12,710 nt of DNA from Pseudomonadota bacterium (GCA_023410295.1 JAEYPY010000209.1:1-12710); one strand, 5' to 3'. Shown: positions 1 to 6,828, counted from the first letter of the stretch. The notes: generated by a model from the sequence alone, not told the origin. A program made the numbers and translations.

Positions 1-3000
1 GGATCACGCCAGCGCCGATCATCGCCGCCAGCGCAGTCAGCATGATCGGCTTGAAGCGAATGGCGCCGGCTTCGAGCAACACCTCGCGGAGCGGGCGGTC
101 GGGCGTCTTGGCGTGACGGATGAAGTCCACCAGCAGGATCGAGTTGCGCACGATAATGCCGGCGAGCGCAATGAATCCGATCATTGAGGTAGCGGTGAAC
201 GGCGCATTGAACAGGATGTGGCCGATGACGATGCCGATCAGCGTGAGCGGGATCGGCGTCAAGATCACCAGCGGCAGCTTGAAGCTTTTGAACTGCGCCA
301 CGACCAGAATGTAGATGGCGAGAATCGCCACCATGAAGGCCGCGCCCATGTCGCGGAAGGTGACATAGGTGATCTCCCACTCGCCGTCCCACAACAGCGC
401 CGGCGCGCCTTCATTCTCCGGCTGCCCGTACATGATGATCTCAGGACGCGGCAGAGCGCCCCAATCGTGTTCGCGCACGAGGCGCTCGACATCGAGCATG
501 CCGTAGATCGGCGCTTCGTATTCACCGGCAAGCTCCGCCTGCACCATCTCGGCAAAGCGGCCATTGCGGCGAAAGATCGGGTAAGAGCCCGCTTCGGCAT
601 TCGCTTGGACGACTTCGCCCAGTTCGACGAGCCGGGCGCCATCCGCCGTCACGGCGACCGGCATTGAAGCGAGGTTCTGGTTCCAGCTGCGCGTCGCCTG
701 CGGCAGTCGCACGCCGATCTCGATCGGATTGCGGCCTTCGCCTCGATGTGAATAGCCGACCACCTGTCCGCCCATGGCGACAGCCACGCTATCCAGCATG
801 TCGCGCTCCGCGACGCCGAAGAACTCGATCTGCTCGCGGTCGGGCGTCAGTCTGAGACGCGGGCGCGGCGTTCCGAAGCTGTCGTCGATATCGACCAGAT
901 ACGGCACGCGCTCGAAAATCCCGCGCAGCTCGCTGGCGACCGCGCGACGTGTTTCTGCGTCGGGGCCATAGATTTCGGCCAGCAGTGTTGAGATCACGGG
1001 CGGCCCCGGCGGCACCTCCACGACGCGCACGACCGTGCCCTCGGGCGCGCTGAGCGCCTGCAGCCGCTGCCGCAGGTCGAGCGCGATCGCATGGCTGGAA
1101 CGGTTGCGCTCATCCTTGCGCTCAAGCGTCAGCTGCAGATCACCAAGTTCCGGACGCTGGCGCATGTAGTAGTGGCGCACCAGGCCATTGAAATTGAACG
1201 GCGCGGCTGTGCCGGCATAGGCATCAACCGACAGGACCTCTTCGACGCTTCCAGCCACGGCGGCCGCTTCAATAAGCACACGCTCGGTCGCCTCGAGTGT
1301 TGCGCCCTCCGGGAGGTCGATCACGACTTGCAGTTCCGACTTGTTGTCGAAGGGCAGCAACTTCACACGCACCGTACGCGTGGCGAACAGCGACATCGCC
1401 ACGATGGTGGCGACCCCGATGATAATCAGGAAGCGCCGCGCGCCCTTGCGCGAACGGATCACCGGCGCAGCGACCCGGCGATAGAGACGACCAAAGAAAC
1501 CCTCCTGGTCGTGACCATGACCGCCATGCCCCGCCGGCTCCGTCTTCGGCGCGAACTTGAGCATCAGCCAGGGCGCAATCACCACGGCCACAAAGAAGGA
1601 GAACACCATCGCGGCCGATGCGTTGGCCGGGATCGGCGCCATGTAGGGGCCCATCAGCCCCGAGACGAACATCATCGGCAGCAGCGCCGCGACCACCGTG
1701 AGCGTCGCGACGATGGTCGGATTGCCAACCTCGGCCACCGCCTCGATGGCCGCCTGCGCGCGCGTGCGGCCATCCTTCATGGCCCAATGACGGGCGATGT
1801 TCTCGATGATAACGATGGCGTCGTCGACAAGGATGCCGATCGAGAAGATCAAGGCGAACAAGCTGACGCGGTTGATGGTGTAGCCCATTAGGTTCGAGGC
1901 GAACAGCGTCAGCAGGATCGTGGTCGGGATCACCACCGCCGTCACCATGGCTTCCCGCCGGCCCACGGCGAACCAGATCAGCGCCACGATCGAGATCGTC
2001 GCCAACCCCAAGTGAAACAGCAGCTCGTTCGCCTTCTCGTTGGCGGTTTCGCCATAGTTGCGCGTGACCGCCACATCGACGCCGCGCGGGATCAGCGTGC
2101 CCTCAAGCGCATGCAGTCTGCGTTCAACCGCTTGTGACACGGTCACCGCATTGGCGCCGTCGCGCTTGGCGATGGCGAGGCTCACGGCCGGCGCCATCCG
2201 CTGTCCGTCACCGTCCCTGGTGAAACGCCAGACACGCGCTTGATCCTCGCGAGGTCCAAGCGTCACTTCGGCGACATCGCGAATGTAAACGCTGCGTCCG
2301 TCGGCAGCTTGAACAGTGAGCAAGCCAATCTCGCCCGGATCGCTGAGCGTCTCGCCGATCACCGTCGAAGATGTGCCCTCGCGGCCGCGCAGATCACCGC
2401 CCGGAAACGAACGGTTTGCGTTGCGCACCGCATCGATGACGCGGCCCAGCGGCACGCCGTAGAGCGCAAGCCGGCCCGGATCGGGGGCGACCCGGATCTC
2501 CTGGGGCCGGCCTCCAACGATGAAGGTGAGGCCGACGTCTTCGACCTTGATCAACTCGCTCTGCAACTCATCGGCGACGCGATAGAGCGCGCTGTCGTCC
2601 CAGCGATCCGCCGCCTCAAGGCCGGGCGCCAAGGTGATCACCATGATCGGCACATCGTTCACACCGCGCGCAACGATCTGCGGCGCCGGCACGCCGACCG
2701 GGATACGGTCGTAATTGGCGCTGAGCTCCTGCTGGATGCGGATGATCGCGTCGTCGGGATCGGTGCCGACGAGAAAGCGCGCTGTAACCAGCACGCGGTC
2801 GTCCTCGGTCTGGCTGTAGACGTGCTCGACGCCCTCGACGCCTTTGACGATCGTCTCCAAGGGCTTGGTAATGAGTTCGACCGCGTCGGGCGCACGGAGG
2901 CCGTCGGCGCGAACGCTGATATCGACCAGCGGCACCGAAATTTGCGGCTCCTCCTCGCGCGGGATGGTGAAGAGCGCCAAGAGGCCGAGCGCGAGGGCTG

Positions 3001-3073
3001 TCAGCAGGAAGAGCGGCGTCAGCGGCGAGCCGATCGTGCCCTTGGTCAGTGCGCCCGATACGCCGAGCTTCAT
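1..3073 (-). CDS. RND efflux transporter permease, 3' end outside window
   Basis: This is an inner-membrane, proton-driven RND pump subunit of the AcrB/HAE type. The frame stays open from ATG at 3073-3071 to the window edge, giving 1024 codons; family members are usually about 1030-1060 residues, so little is missing. A first membrane helix (about residues 15-35) is followed by PREEEPQISVP. TM4 contains LVDDAIVIIEN with D417 and D418, matching the proton-relay pair D407/D408 of AcrB. TM10 contains GIIVRNSILLVDF, so Arg976 stands where AcrB has Lys940. Arg1006 in IRFKP fits AcrB Arg971. A histidine-rich linker (GHGGHGHD, about 1511-1534) follows TM6. The start overlaps the adaptor stop as ATGA, so the two genes are translationally coupled. 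The substrate cannot be read from the sequence; divergence from an sqr operon suggests a sulfur-related compound, which is inference. No outer-membrane factor gene is in the window. Confidence 0.93.
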   Translation of the reverse strand, partial: MKLGVSGALTKGTIGSPLTPLFLLTALALGLLALFTIPREEEPQISVPLVDISVRADGLRAPDAVELITKPLETIVKGVEGVEHVYSQTEDDRVLVTARFLVGTDPDDAIIRIQQELSANYDRIPVGVPAPQIVARGVNDVPIMVITLAPGLEAADRWDDSALYRVADELQSELIKVEDVGLTFIVGGRPQEIRVAPDPGRLALYGVPLGRVIDAVRNANRSFPGGDLRGREGTSSTVIGETLSDPGEIGLLTVQAADGRSVYIRDVAEVTLGPREDQARVWRFTRDGDGQRMAPAVSLAIAKRDGANAVTVSQAVERRLHALEGTLIPRGVDVAVTRNYGETANEKANELLFHLGLATISIVALIWFAVGRREAMVTAVVIPTTILLTLFASNLMGYTINRVSLFALIFSIGILVDDAIVIIENIARHWAMKDGRTRAQAAIEAVAEVGNPTIVATLTVVAALLPMMFVSGLMGPYMAPIPANASAAMVFSFFVAVVIAPWLMLKFAPKTEPAGHGGHGHDQEGFFGRLYRRVAAPVIRSRKGARRFLIIIGVATIVAMSLFATRTVRVKLLPFDNKSELQVVIDLPEGATLEATERVLIEAAAVAGSVEEVLSVDAYAGTAAPFNFNGLVRHYYMRQRPELGDLQLTLERKDERNRSSHAIALDLRQRLQALSAPEGTVVRVVEVPPGPPVISTLLAEIYGPDAETRRAVASELRGIFERVPYLVDIDDSFGTPRPRLRLTPDREQIEFFGVAERDMLDSVAVAMGGQVVGYSHRGEGRNPIEIGVRLPQATRSWNQNLASMPVAVTADGARLVELGEVVQANAEAGSYPIFRRNGRFAEMVQAELAGEYEAPIYGMLDVERLVREHDWGALPRPEIIMYGQPENEGAPALLWDGEWEITYVTFRDMGAAFMVAILAIYILVVAQFKSFKLPLVILTPIPLTLIGIVIGHILFNAPFTATSMIGFIALAGIIVRNSILLVDFIRHAKTPDRPLREVLLEAGAIRFKPIMLTALAAMIGAGVI

Positions 3074-4101
3074 GCGCCGGCCTCCGGCGGCACGATTGCA
3101 TCGCCCGCATTCAGCCCGGACAGAATCTCGACGCCATCGGGCATCGCTTCGGTAGGCGCCGCCGCGCCACGTTGCACGGGGGCATCGATGACAACCCCGC
3201 CATCGCGCACAAGCCGCACATAATCGACGCCAAAGCGGCTGACGATGTAGCGAGCGGGAATAACAATCGCCTCGCGTTCGCCAGCGGGAATCAAGACACG
3301 GACGCGCGCGCCGACAAATTCGCCTTGGAGTCCGGCGGCGTCCAAATCCGCTGTGAGACGGCCGTTCTCGATGGCGGGATAGACTTGCCGCACGCGTACC
3401 GTTCGCGCCGCATCGCCCTCGCCCGCGCCGAGAATGCGGATGTCTTGTCCTTCGCGCAGAAATGCCGCCTGCGCCTCTGGCAGTTCCAGCCTGAGCACGC
3501 GCGCACCTGTGGCAATGGCGACGACAACTTCACCAGGCATAACCACCGCGCCCTGCGGAATAGGCGCACGCGTGACCCGGCCATCGGCCGGCGCCAACAC
3601 ACGGCCCTGGCCGCTCAACTCGGAGAGCGCGCCGCCCTGTGCGCGCGCAGCACGCAATTGCGCATCAGCGGCGCGGGTCTCGGCCCTGATTTGATCCATC
3701 CGCGCGGGAGAGAGAAAGCCGCGGTCGTAGAGCACCTGATAACGCGCTTCATCGGCGTGCGCGCGCTCAGCGGCGGCCTGCGCAGCTGCAATGCCCGCCG
3801 AGCCCGCCTGGGCCTCCAGGGCCAGACGCTGGTCCGTGATCACCGCCACCACTTGCCCGCGGCGCACAGCCTCGCCCTCGCGGACCAGCAACCGGGTTAG
3901 CGTCCCGCCGATGCGCGCCCGCGCGTCGCCGACATCGCGGCTGGTGAGCACGGCCGAAACCGTCTTGTAATCGGGGATGGTCGCTTGGCTGATCGAAAGC
4001 TGCCCTTGCGGCGCAGTCGCGGCAGCCGGTTCCGGAGCTGACGGCGCGCCGCAGGATGTCAGCGCCGCCGCCATGCCAAGCGTTAAGATCACGCGCCTCA
4101 T
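3070..4101 (-). CDS. RND periplasmic adaptor (membrane-fusion) lipoprotein
   Basis: This 343-residue HlyD/AcrA-family adaptor links the downstream RND permease to an outer-membrane channel. It starts MRRVILTLGMAAALTSC, a short signal peptide with lipobox LTSC and lipidated Cys17, so it should be anchored in a membrane facing the periplasm. The domains in order are a lipoyl half-motif (IGGTLTRLLVREGEAVRRGQ, about residues 46-65), a short alanine-rich helical hairpin (about 75-140), the second lipoyl half (VLAPADGRVTRAPIPQGAVV), a beta-barrel (from about RVLRLELPEAQ) and a membrane-proximal domain. A strong ribosome binding site (GGAGGAG) lies at 4110-4116, just upstream of the ATG. The hairpin is short compared with AcrA. 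The gene is read divergently from sqr, so the 176-bp gap must hold its promoter. Specificity is not predictable from sequence. Confidence 0.92.
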   Translation of the reverse strand: MRRVILTLGMAAALTSCGAPSAPEPAAATAPQGQLSISQATIPDYKTVSAVLTSRDVGDARARIGGTLTRLLVREGEAVRRGQVVAVITDQRLALEAQAGSAGIAAAQAAAERAHADEARYQVLYDRGFLSPARMDQIRAETRAADAQLRAARAQGGALSELSGQGRVLAPADGRVTRAPIPQGAVVMPGEVVVAIATGARVLRLELPEAQAAFLREGQDIRILGAGEGDAARTVRVRQVYPAIENGRLTADLDAAGLQGEFVGARVRVLIPAGEREAIVIPARYIVSRFGVDYVRLVRDGGVVIDAPVQRGAAAPTEAMPDGVEILSGLNAGDAIVPPEAGA

Positions 4102-4277
4102 TACAGCACTCCTCCCGCCACTCTCGCGACGTCGGCGCGAATGACCTTGCGTCAGATCAATACGCGTCCTGGGTAAAGCCGCATTCTGTCCAAGCCCGAT
4201 GGGCTCTACTTGCGTATATGCGTCTTTGCTAATATCTTTGCAATAGCGCCCTCAAGGCGCAGTCCGGAGAACACGTC
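4102..4277. promoter_or_regulatory. Divergent intergenic region between RND and sqr operons
   Basis: This 176-bp non-coding stretch separates two divergently read operons and must carry both promoters. It is AT-richer than its surroundings around 4208-4245. A TAATAT hexamer at 4230-4235 is a possible -10 element for sqr, but no -35 sits at a standard distance (TTGCGT at 4210 is only 14 bp upstream of it), so the promoter would be weak or activator/repressor dependent. A second TTGCGTC occurs at 4147-4153, about 45 bp from the adaptor start. GGAG at 4266-4269 is the sqr ribosome binding site. Confidence 0.6.
4210..4225. promoter_or_regulatory. Candidate ArsR-family operator upstream of sqr
   Basis: TTGC-GTATATGC-GTCT matches 12 of 16 positions of the sequence just upstream of the arsR gene (6560-6575, TTGC-GTCTATAC-GAAT). 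The inner part is an imperfect dyad. As remembered, SqrR of Rhodobacter recognises ATTC-N8-GAAT; the spacing is the same here but the half-sites match only partly. Its place beside the possible sqr -10 fits a repressor site. This is inference from two sequence instances. Confidence 0.45.
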
Positions 4278-5567
4278 ATGGCGACGGTAGCTATTCTCGG
4301 CGCAGGGCTAGGCGGCGTGTTGGCCGCCTACGAAGTCAAAGGACAAGTGCGGAACGAGGACAAGGTCGTCCTCATCTCCAAGGGCGAGACCTACCACTTC
4401 GTCCCGTCCAATCCCTGGATTGCAGTGAACTGGCGCAAACGCGAAACCATCGAGATCACACTGGCGCCGGTGATGAAGCGCAAGGGCATCGAGTTCATAT
4501 CGACCGGCGCCAAACGCGTTCATCCGCAGGAAAATAGAGTCGAGCTGGAGGACGGCGGCTCAATCGCCTATGATTATCTCGTCATCGCTACTGGCCCCGA
4601 CCTCGCGTTCGACGAGATTGCCGGCCTCGGCCCGGACGGCTTCACCCAATCCGTTTGTCATGTCGACCACGCTGAGAAAGCGGCGATCGCGTTCGAAGCC
4701 TTCTGCGAGAACCCCGGTCCGATCGTGGTCGGCGCCGTGCAAGGCGCCTCCTGCTATGGCCCGGCCTACGAATTCCTGATGATCCTCGACACCGAGCTGC
4801 GCCGGCGCAAGCTGCGTGATCGCGTACCGATGACTTTCGTCACCGCCGAGCCCTATATCGGCCATCTCGGCCTCGACGGGGTTGGCGACACCAAGGGCCT
4901 GCTCGAAAGCGAGATGCGTCAGCGCCACATGAAGTGGATTACCAACGCCCGCATCGCCAAAATCGAGCAAGGCAAGATGACGGTCGAGGAACTCAACGAA
5001 GATGGCTCAGTGAAGACATTGCACGAAACGCCATTCGCCTACTCGATGATGCTGCCAGCGTTCCGCGGCGTGCCGGCGATTATGGGCATAGAAGGGCTCG
5101 TCAATCCACGGGGCTTCGTCATCGTCGACAAACACCAACGCAATCCGACCTACCCGAACGTGTTCGGCATCGGCGTCGCCGTCGCCATCCCGCCCACGGG
5201 CAAAACCCCCGTTCCAGTCGGCGTGCCGAAGACCGGCTTCATGATCGAATCCATGGTCACCGCCACCGCGCACAATATCGGCAATCTGGTCCGCGGCCGC
5301 GACGCCGTCGAAGAAGCCACCTGGAACGCCATCTGTCTCGCCGACTTCGGAGATGAAGGCGTCGCTTTCGTCGCGCAGCCGCAAATCCCGCCGCGCAACG
5401 TCAACTGGGCGGCACAAGGCAAATGGGTCCACTTCGCGAAAGAACAGTTCGAGCATTACTTCATCGGCAAGCTGCGCCGCGGCGAGAGCGAACCGTTCTA
5501 CGAATCCCTCGCGCTCAAGGTGTTGGGCATCTCCAAACTCAAAGAAACCAAGCGGCCTCACGCATGA
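4278..5567 (+). CDS. sqr: Sulfide:quinone oxidoreductase
   Basis: This 429-residue FAD enzyme oxidises sulfide to sulfane sulfur (persulfide/polysulfide) and passes electrons to membrane quinone. It resembles the Acidithiobacillus ferrooxidans type throughout. The N-terminal dinucleotide fold is VAILGAGLGG (residues 4-13), and the second flavin motif is LVIATGP (101-107). The three catalytic cysteines are all present: Cys127 (QSVCHVDHAE), Cys159 (GASCYGPAYE) and Cys353 (NAICLADFGDEG). VGVPKTG (314-320) and the C-terminal stretch WVHFAKEQFEHYFIGK with the basic tail fit flavin contact and an amphipathic membrane anchor. There is no signal peptide and no cytochrome partner, so flavocytochrome c sulfide dehydrogenase is unlikely. 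GGAG at 4266-4269 supports the start. The stop overlaps the thioredoxin ATG. Base composition is visibly less GC-rich than the iron transporter genes. Control by the nearby ArsR protein is likely. Confidence 0.95.
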   Translation: MATVAILGAGLGGVLAAYEVKGQVRNEDKVVLISKGETYHFVPSNPWIAVNWRKRETIEITLAPVMKRKGIEFISTGAKRVHPQENRVELEDGGSIAYDYLVIATGPDLAFDEIAGLGPDGFTQSVCHVDHAEKAAIAFEAFCENPGPIVVGAVQGASCYGPAYEFLMILDTELRRRKLRDRVPMTFVTAEPYIGHLGLDGVGDTKGLLESEMRQRHMKWITNARIAKIEQGKMTVEELNEDGSVKTLHETPFAYSMMLPAFRGVPAIMGIEGLVNPRGFVIVDKHQRNPTYPNVFGIGVAVAIPPTGKTPVPVGVPKTGFMIESMVTATAHNIGNLVRGRDAVEEATWNAICLADFGDEGVAFVAQPQIPPRNVNWAAQGKWVHFAKEQFEHYFIGKLRRGESEPFYESLALKVLGISKLKETKRPHA

Positions 5568-6016
5568 TGAAGCAAGCTGCCTGCCCGTCGTGCCAAACCG
5601 GCAATCGGTTCGGCGAGCGGGATCCGGCGGCGGCCAAGTGCGGCCGTTGCGGCGCAAAGCTCTTCACCGGAACGCCGGTGGACGTGAACGATGCGGCTCT
5701 TAGCGCACATTTGAAACTTACGGTCGGCCCCGTCCTGTTGGATGTCTGGGCGCCCTGGTGCGGCCCTTGCCGCGCAATGGCGCCGCACTTTGCAGAGGCG
5801 ACGCGCCAGCTCGAGCCGAATGTGAGGTTCTTGAAGATGAACGCCGACGAAAACAGCGCCCCGGCGCAATTGGGCGTGCGCGGCATTCCAACACTGGTGC
5901 TTTTTCACGACGGACACGAGGTGGACCGCCGCTCCGGCCTCATGACCGCAGATCAAATTACCGAATGGCTGCGCCACAGCCTCAATTCGGCTGACATAAT
6001 GGAGATGCACTCATGA
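5564..6016 (+). CDS. trxC: Thioredoxin 2 with N-terminal zinc-binding cysteines
   Basis: This 150-residue cytoplasmic thiol-disulfide oxidoreductase follows the TrxC layout. It has an N-terminal zinc-ribbon-like segment with CPSC (Cys7, Cys10) and CGRC (Cys26, Cys29), then a thioredoxin fold with active site WAPWCGPC (Cys66, Cys69) and cis-proline Pro109 (RGIPT). The start is ATG 5564, overlapping the sqr stop (ATGATGA); a second ATG follows directly at 5567. The frame is open further upstream to 5423, but that extension lies inside sqr and has no thioredoxin character. The zinc segment of E. coli TrxC begins at a similar distance from the start, which supports 5564. Coupled translation with sqr suggests that it accepts or reduces sulfane sulfur made by SQR, or repairs persulfidated proteins; this role is inferred. 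A general thioredoxin 2 function is the alternative. Confidence 0.92.
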   Translation: MMKQAACPSCQTGNRFGERDPAAAKCGRCGAKLFTGTPVDVNDAALSAHLKLTVGPVLLDVWAPWCGPCRAMAPHFAEATRQLEPNVRFLKMNADENSAPAQLGVRGIPTLVLFHDGHEVDRRSGLMTADQITEWLRHSLNSADIMEMHS

Positions 6017-6216
6017 CCCTTGATCGCGCCGTCTTTGCTTTCGCTGGCTTCGTCGTCCTGGTCGGCTTGGCGCTCGCCTATTGGGTCCATCCCTATTGGG
6101 CGCTGTTGTCGGCCTTCGCCGGGCTGAACATGTTCCAGGCCGCGTTCACGGGGTTTTGTCCTGCGGCAATGGTGTTCAAGCGCCTAGGCTTCAAGCCTGG
6201 CCTGCTGTTCAAGTAG
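6013..6216 (+). CDS. Small YgaP-type (DUF2892) membrane protein
   Basis: This 67-residue protein has two hydrophobic segments (about residues 5-24 and 27-47) and then the family signature FTGFCPAAMVFKRLG with Cys49. It matches the membrane domain that in E. coli YgaP is fused to a rhodanese; here the rhodanese part is absent and the domain stands alone, as is common in this family. The function of the free domain is not established; a place in handling or sensing sulfane sulfur at the inner membrane is suggested by family context only. The start overlaps the trxC stop as ATGA, and GGAGA at 6001-6005 is a good ribosome binding site. It is the last gene of the sqr operon, and its stop directly abuts the stop of the convergent arsR gene. 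Confidence 0.88.
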   Translation: MTLDRAVFAFAGFVVLVGLALAYWVHPYWALLSAFAGLNMFQAAFTGFCPAAMVFKRLGFKPGLLFK

Positions 6217-6543
6217 TCAGCGCTTTCCGCCGTAGAGTTCGCAGAGCGCGCCCACCAATTTCTGCGCGTTGGGACTCGCAACCCGATAATAGATGTTCTG
6301 TCCCTCACGTCGCGTCGCCACCACGCCGTGGGCGCGCAGCTTGGCCAAGTGCTGAGAGAGCGCGGATTGCGCCAGATGTACATGCTCCCCCAATTCGGAA
6401 ACCGAGAGTTCACCATCACTCAATCGGCAGAGGATTATTAGCCGCTGATCGTTGGACAGCAGCTTCATCAACTCGGCCGCATCACCCGCGCGGGATTCCA
6501 GTTCCCGCAGTCCGGCGCGTGTCTTCTTTGCGGTCCTGGCCAT
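6217..6543 (-). CDS. ArsR-family regulator, BigR/SqrR/YgaV-like
   Basis: This 108-residue winged-helix repressor of the ArsR/SmtB family most resembles the thiol-persulfide sensors BigR, SqrR and YgaV. The alpha2 region reads NDQRLIILCRLSDGELSVSEL with Cys39 at the position of the first sensing cysteine. The recognition helix is LAQSALSQHLAKLRAHGVV, followed by the wing TRREGQNIYYRV. A second cysteine, Cys101 (GALCELYGG), lies in the last helix but about four residues earlier than the cysteine of BigR and YgaV, which have theirs near the extreme C-terminus. No arsenic or metal-site CxC motif is seen. GGAGGG at 6547-6552 (minus strand) fixes the start. It is likely to repress its own gene and the sqr/RND promoters, releasing DNA when the cysteines form a di-, tri- or tetrasulfide link. 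It is convergent with the sqr operon, with no gap between the stop codons. Confidence 0.9.
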   Translation of the reverse strand: MARTAKKTRAGLRELESRAGDAAELMKLLSNDQRLIILCRLSDGELSVSELGEHVHLAQSALSQHLAKLRAHGVVATRREGQNIYYRVASPNAQKLVGALCELYGGKR

Positions 6544-6559
6544 GCGCCCTCCAAACTCG

Positions 6560-6575
6560 TTGCGTCTATACGAAT
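6560..6575. promoter_or_regulatory. Candidate autoregulatory operator of arsR
   Basis: TTGC-GTCTATAC-GAAT lies 17-32 bp upstream of the arsR ATG in an AT-rich patch (about 6564-6585), within the presumed promoter. The right half equals one half of the ATTC-N8-GAAT motif remembered for SqrR. The core GTCTATAC is a near-dyad. It shares 12 of 16 positions with 4210-4225 upstream of sqr, so the same protein may bind both. Confidence 0.5.
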
Positions 6576-6632
6576 ATAATAATAAGCGCAGCGAGGAACG
6601 AGATAGGCGCCACCAGCGGCAGCGGTCCCGCG

Positions 6633-6652
6633 CAGGCGGGCGGCCCCGCCTG
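6633..6652. other. GC-rich hairpin between arsR and tRNA-Val
   Basis: CAGGCGGG and CCCGCCTG form an 8-bp perfect stem around the 4-nt loop CGGC. It lies between the tRNA 3' end and the arsR start. No T-run follows on either strand, so a standard intrinsic terminator is not supported. It may still stop or process the tRNA transcript. Confidence 0.35.
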
Positions 6653-6679
6653 GCCTGCCGCGGCGCGCGAAGGGGTAGC

Positions 6680-6697
6680 CACAGGGCCGGCCCCGTG
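6680..6697. other. Self-complementary GC-rich element 3' of tRNA-Val
   Basis: CACAGGGCC/GGCCCCGTG pairs almost perfectly with itself (one G-T wobble). It starts 23 bp past the tRNA CCA on the minus strand. It could act in 3'-end formation of the tRNA precursor. It lacks a T-tract, so it is only a weak terminator candidate. Confidence 0.3.
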
Positions 6698-6719
6698 TCG
6701 CGACAACATCTGGGAAGTC

Positions 6720-6794
6720 TGGTGGGCGCGACAGGGATTGAACCTGTGACCCCTCCCGTGTGAAGGGAGTGCTCTCCCGCTGAGCTACGCGCCC
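6720..6794 (-). tRNA. tRNA-Val, anticodon CAC, CCA encoded
   Basis: Read on the minus strand, the sequence folds as a full cloverleaf. The acceptor stem GGGCGCG pairs with CGCGCCC, the D-stem is GCTC/GAGC, and the anticodon stem is CTCCC/GGGAG around the loop TTCACAC (anticodon CAC, reading GTG valine codons). The variable loop has five bases, and the T-arm is ACAGG-TTCAATC-CCTGT. The discriminator base is A at 6723, and CCA is encoded at 6722-6720. The tRNA is transcribed leftward, away from the iron transporter, with its 3' end facing arsR. Confidence 0.97.
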
Positions 6795-6828
6795 GAAGCG
6801 GCGTCCGTGCGCCGTCCGAAGGGCGCGG

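Noticed and set aside
2240..3223. Long plus-strand open frames across 1091-1891, 2240-3223 and 3049-3900
   Set aside because: They lie opposite the RND permease and adaptor, whose motifs are clear. Their products are rich in Arg, His and Asp with no recognisable domain, as expected for shadows of GC-rich genes.
5423..5563. Upstream extension of the thioredoxin frame
   Set aside because: It lies wholly inside sqr and lacks thioredoxin features; the TrxC zinc segment starts right after ATG 5564.
4278..5567. Reading the flavoprotein as flavocytochrome c sulfide dehydrogenase
   Set aside because: There is no signal peptide and no cytochrome gene beside it, and the three cysteines and flanking motifs match sulfide:quinone oxidoreductase.
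6633..6697. Intrinsic terminators after tRNA-Val
   Set aside because: Two GC-rich hairpins exist, but neither is followed by a T-tract on either strand, so they are listed only as structural elements.
6081..6749. Plus-strand open frame of 222 codons
   Set aside because: It runs out of frame through the small membrane protein, then antisense to arsR and into the tRNA gene, and has no family resemblance.
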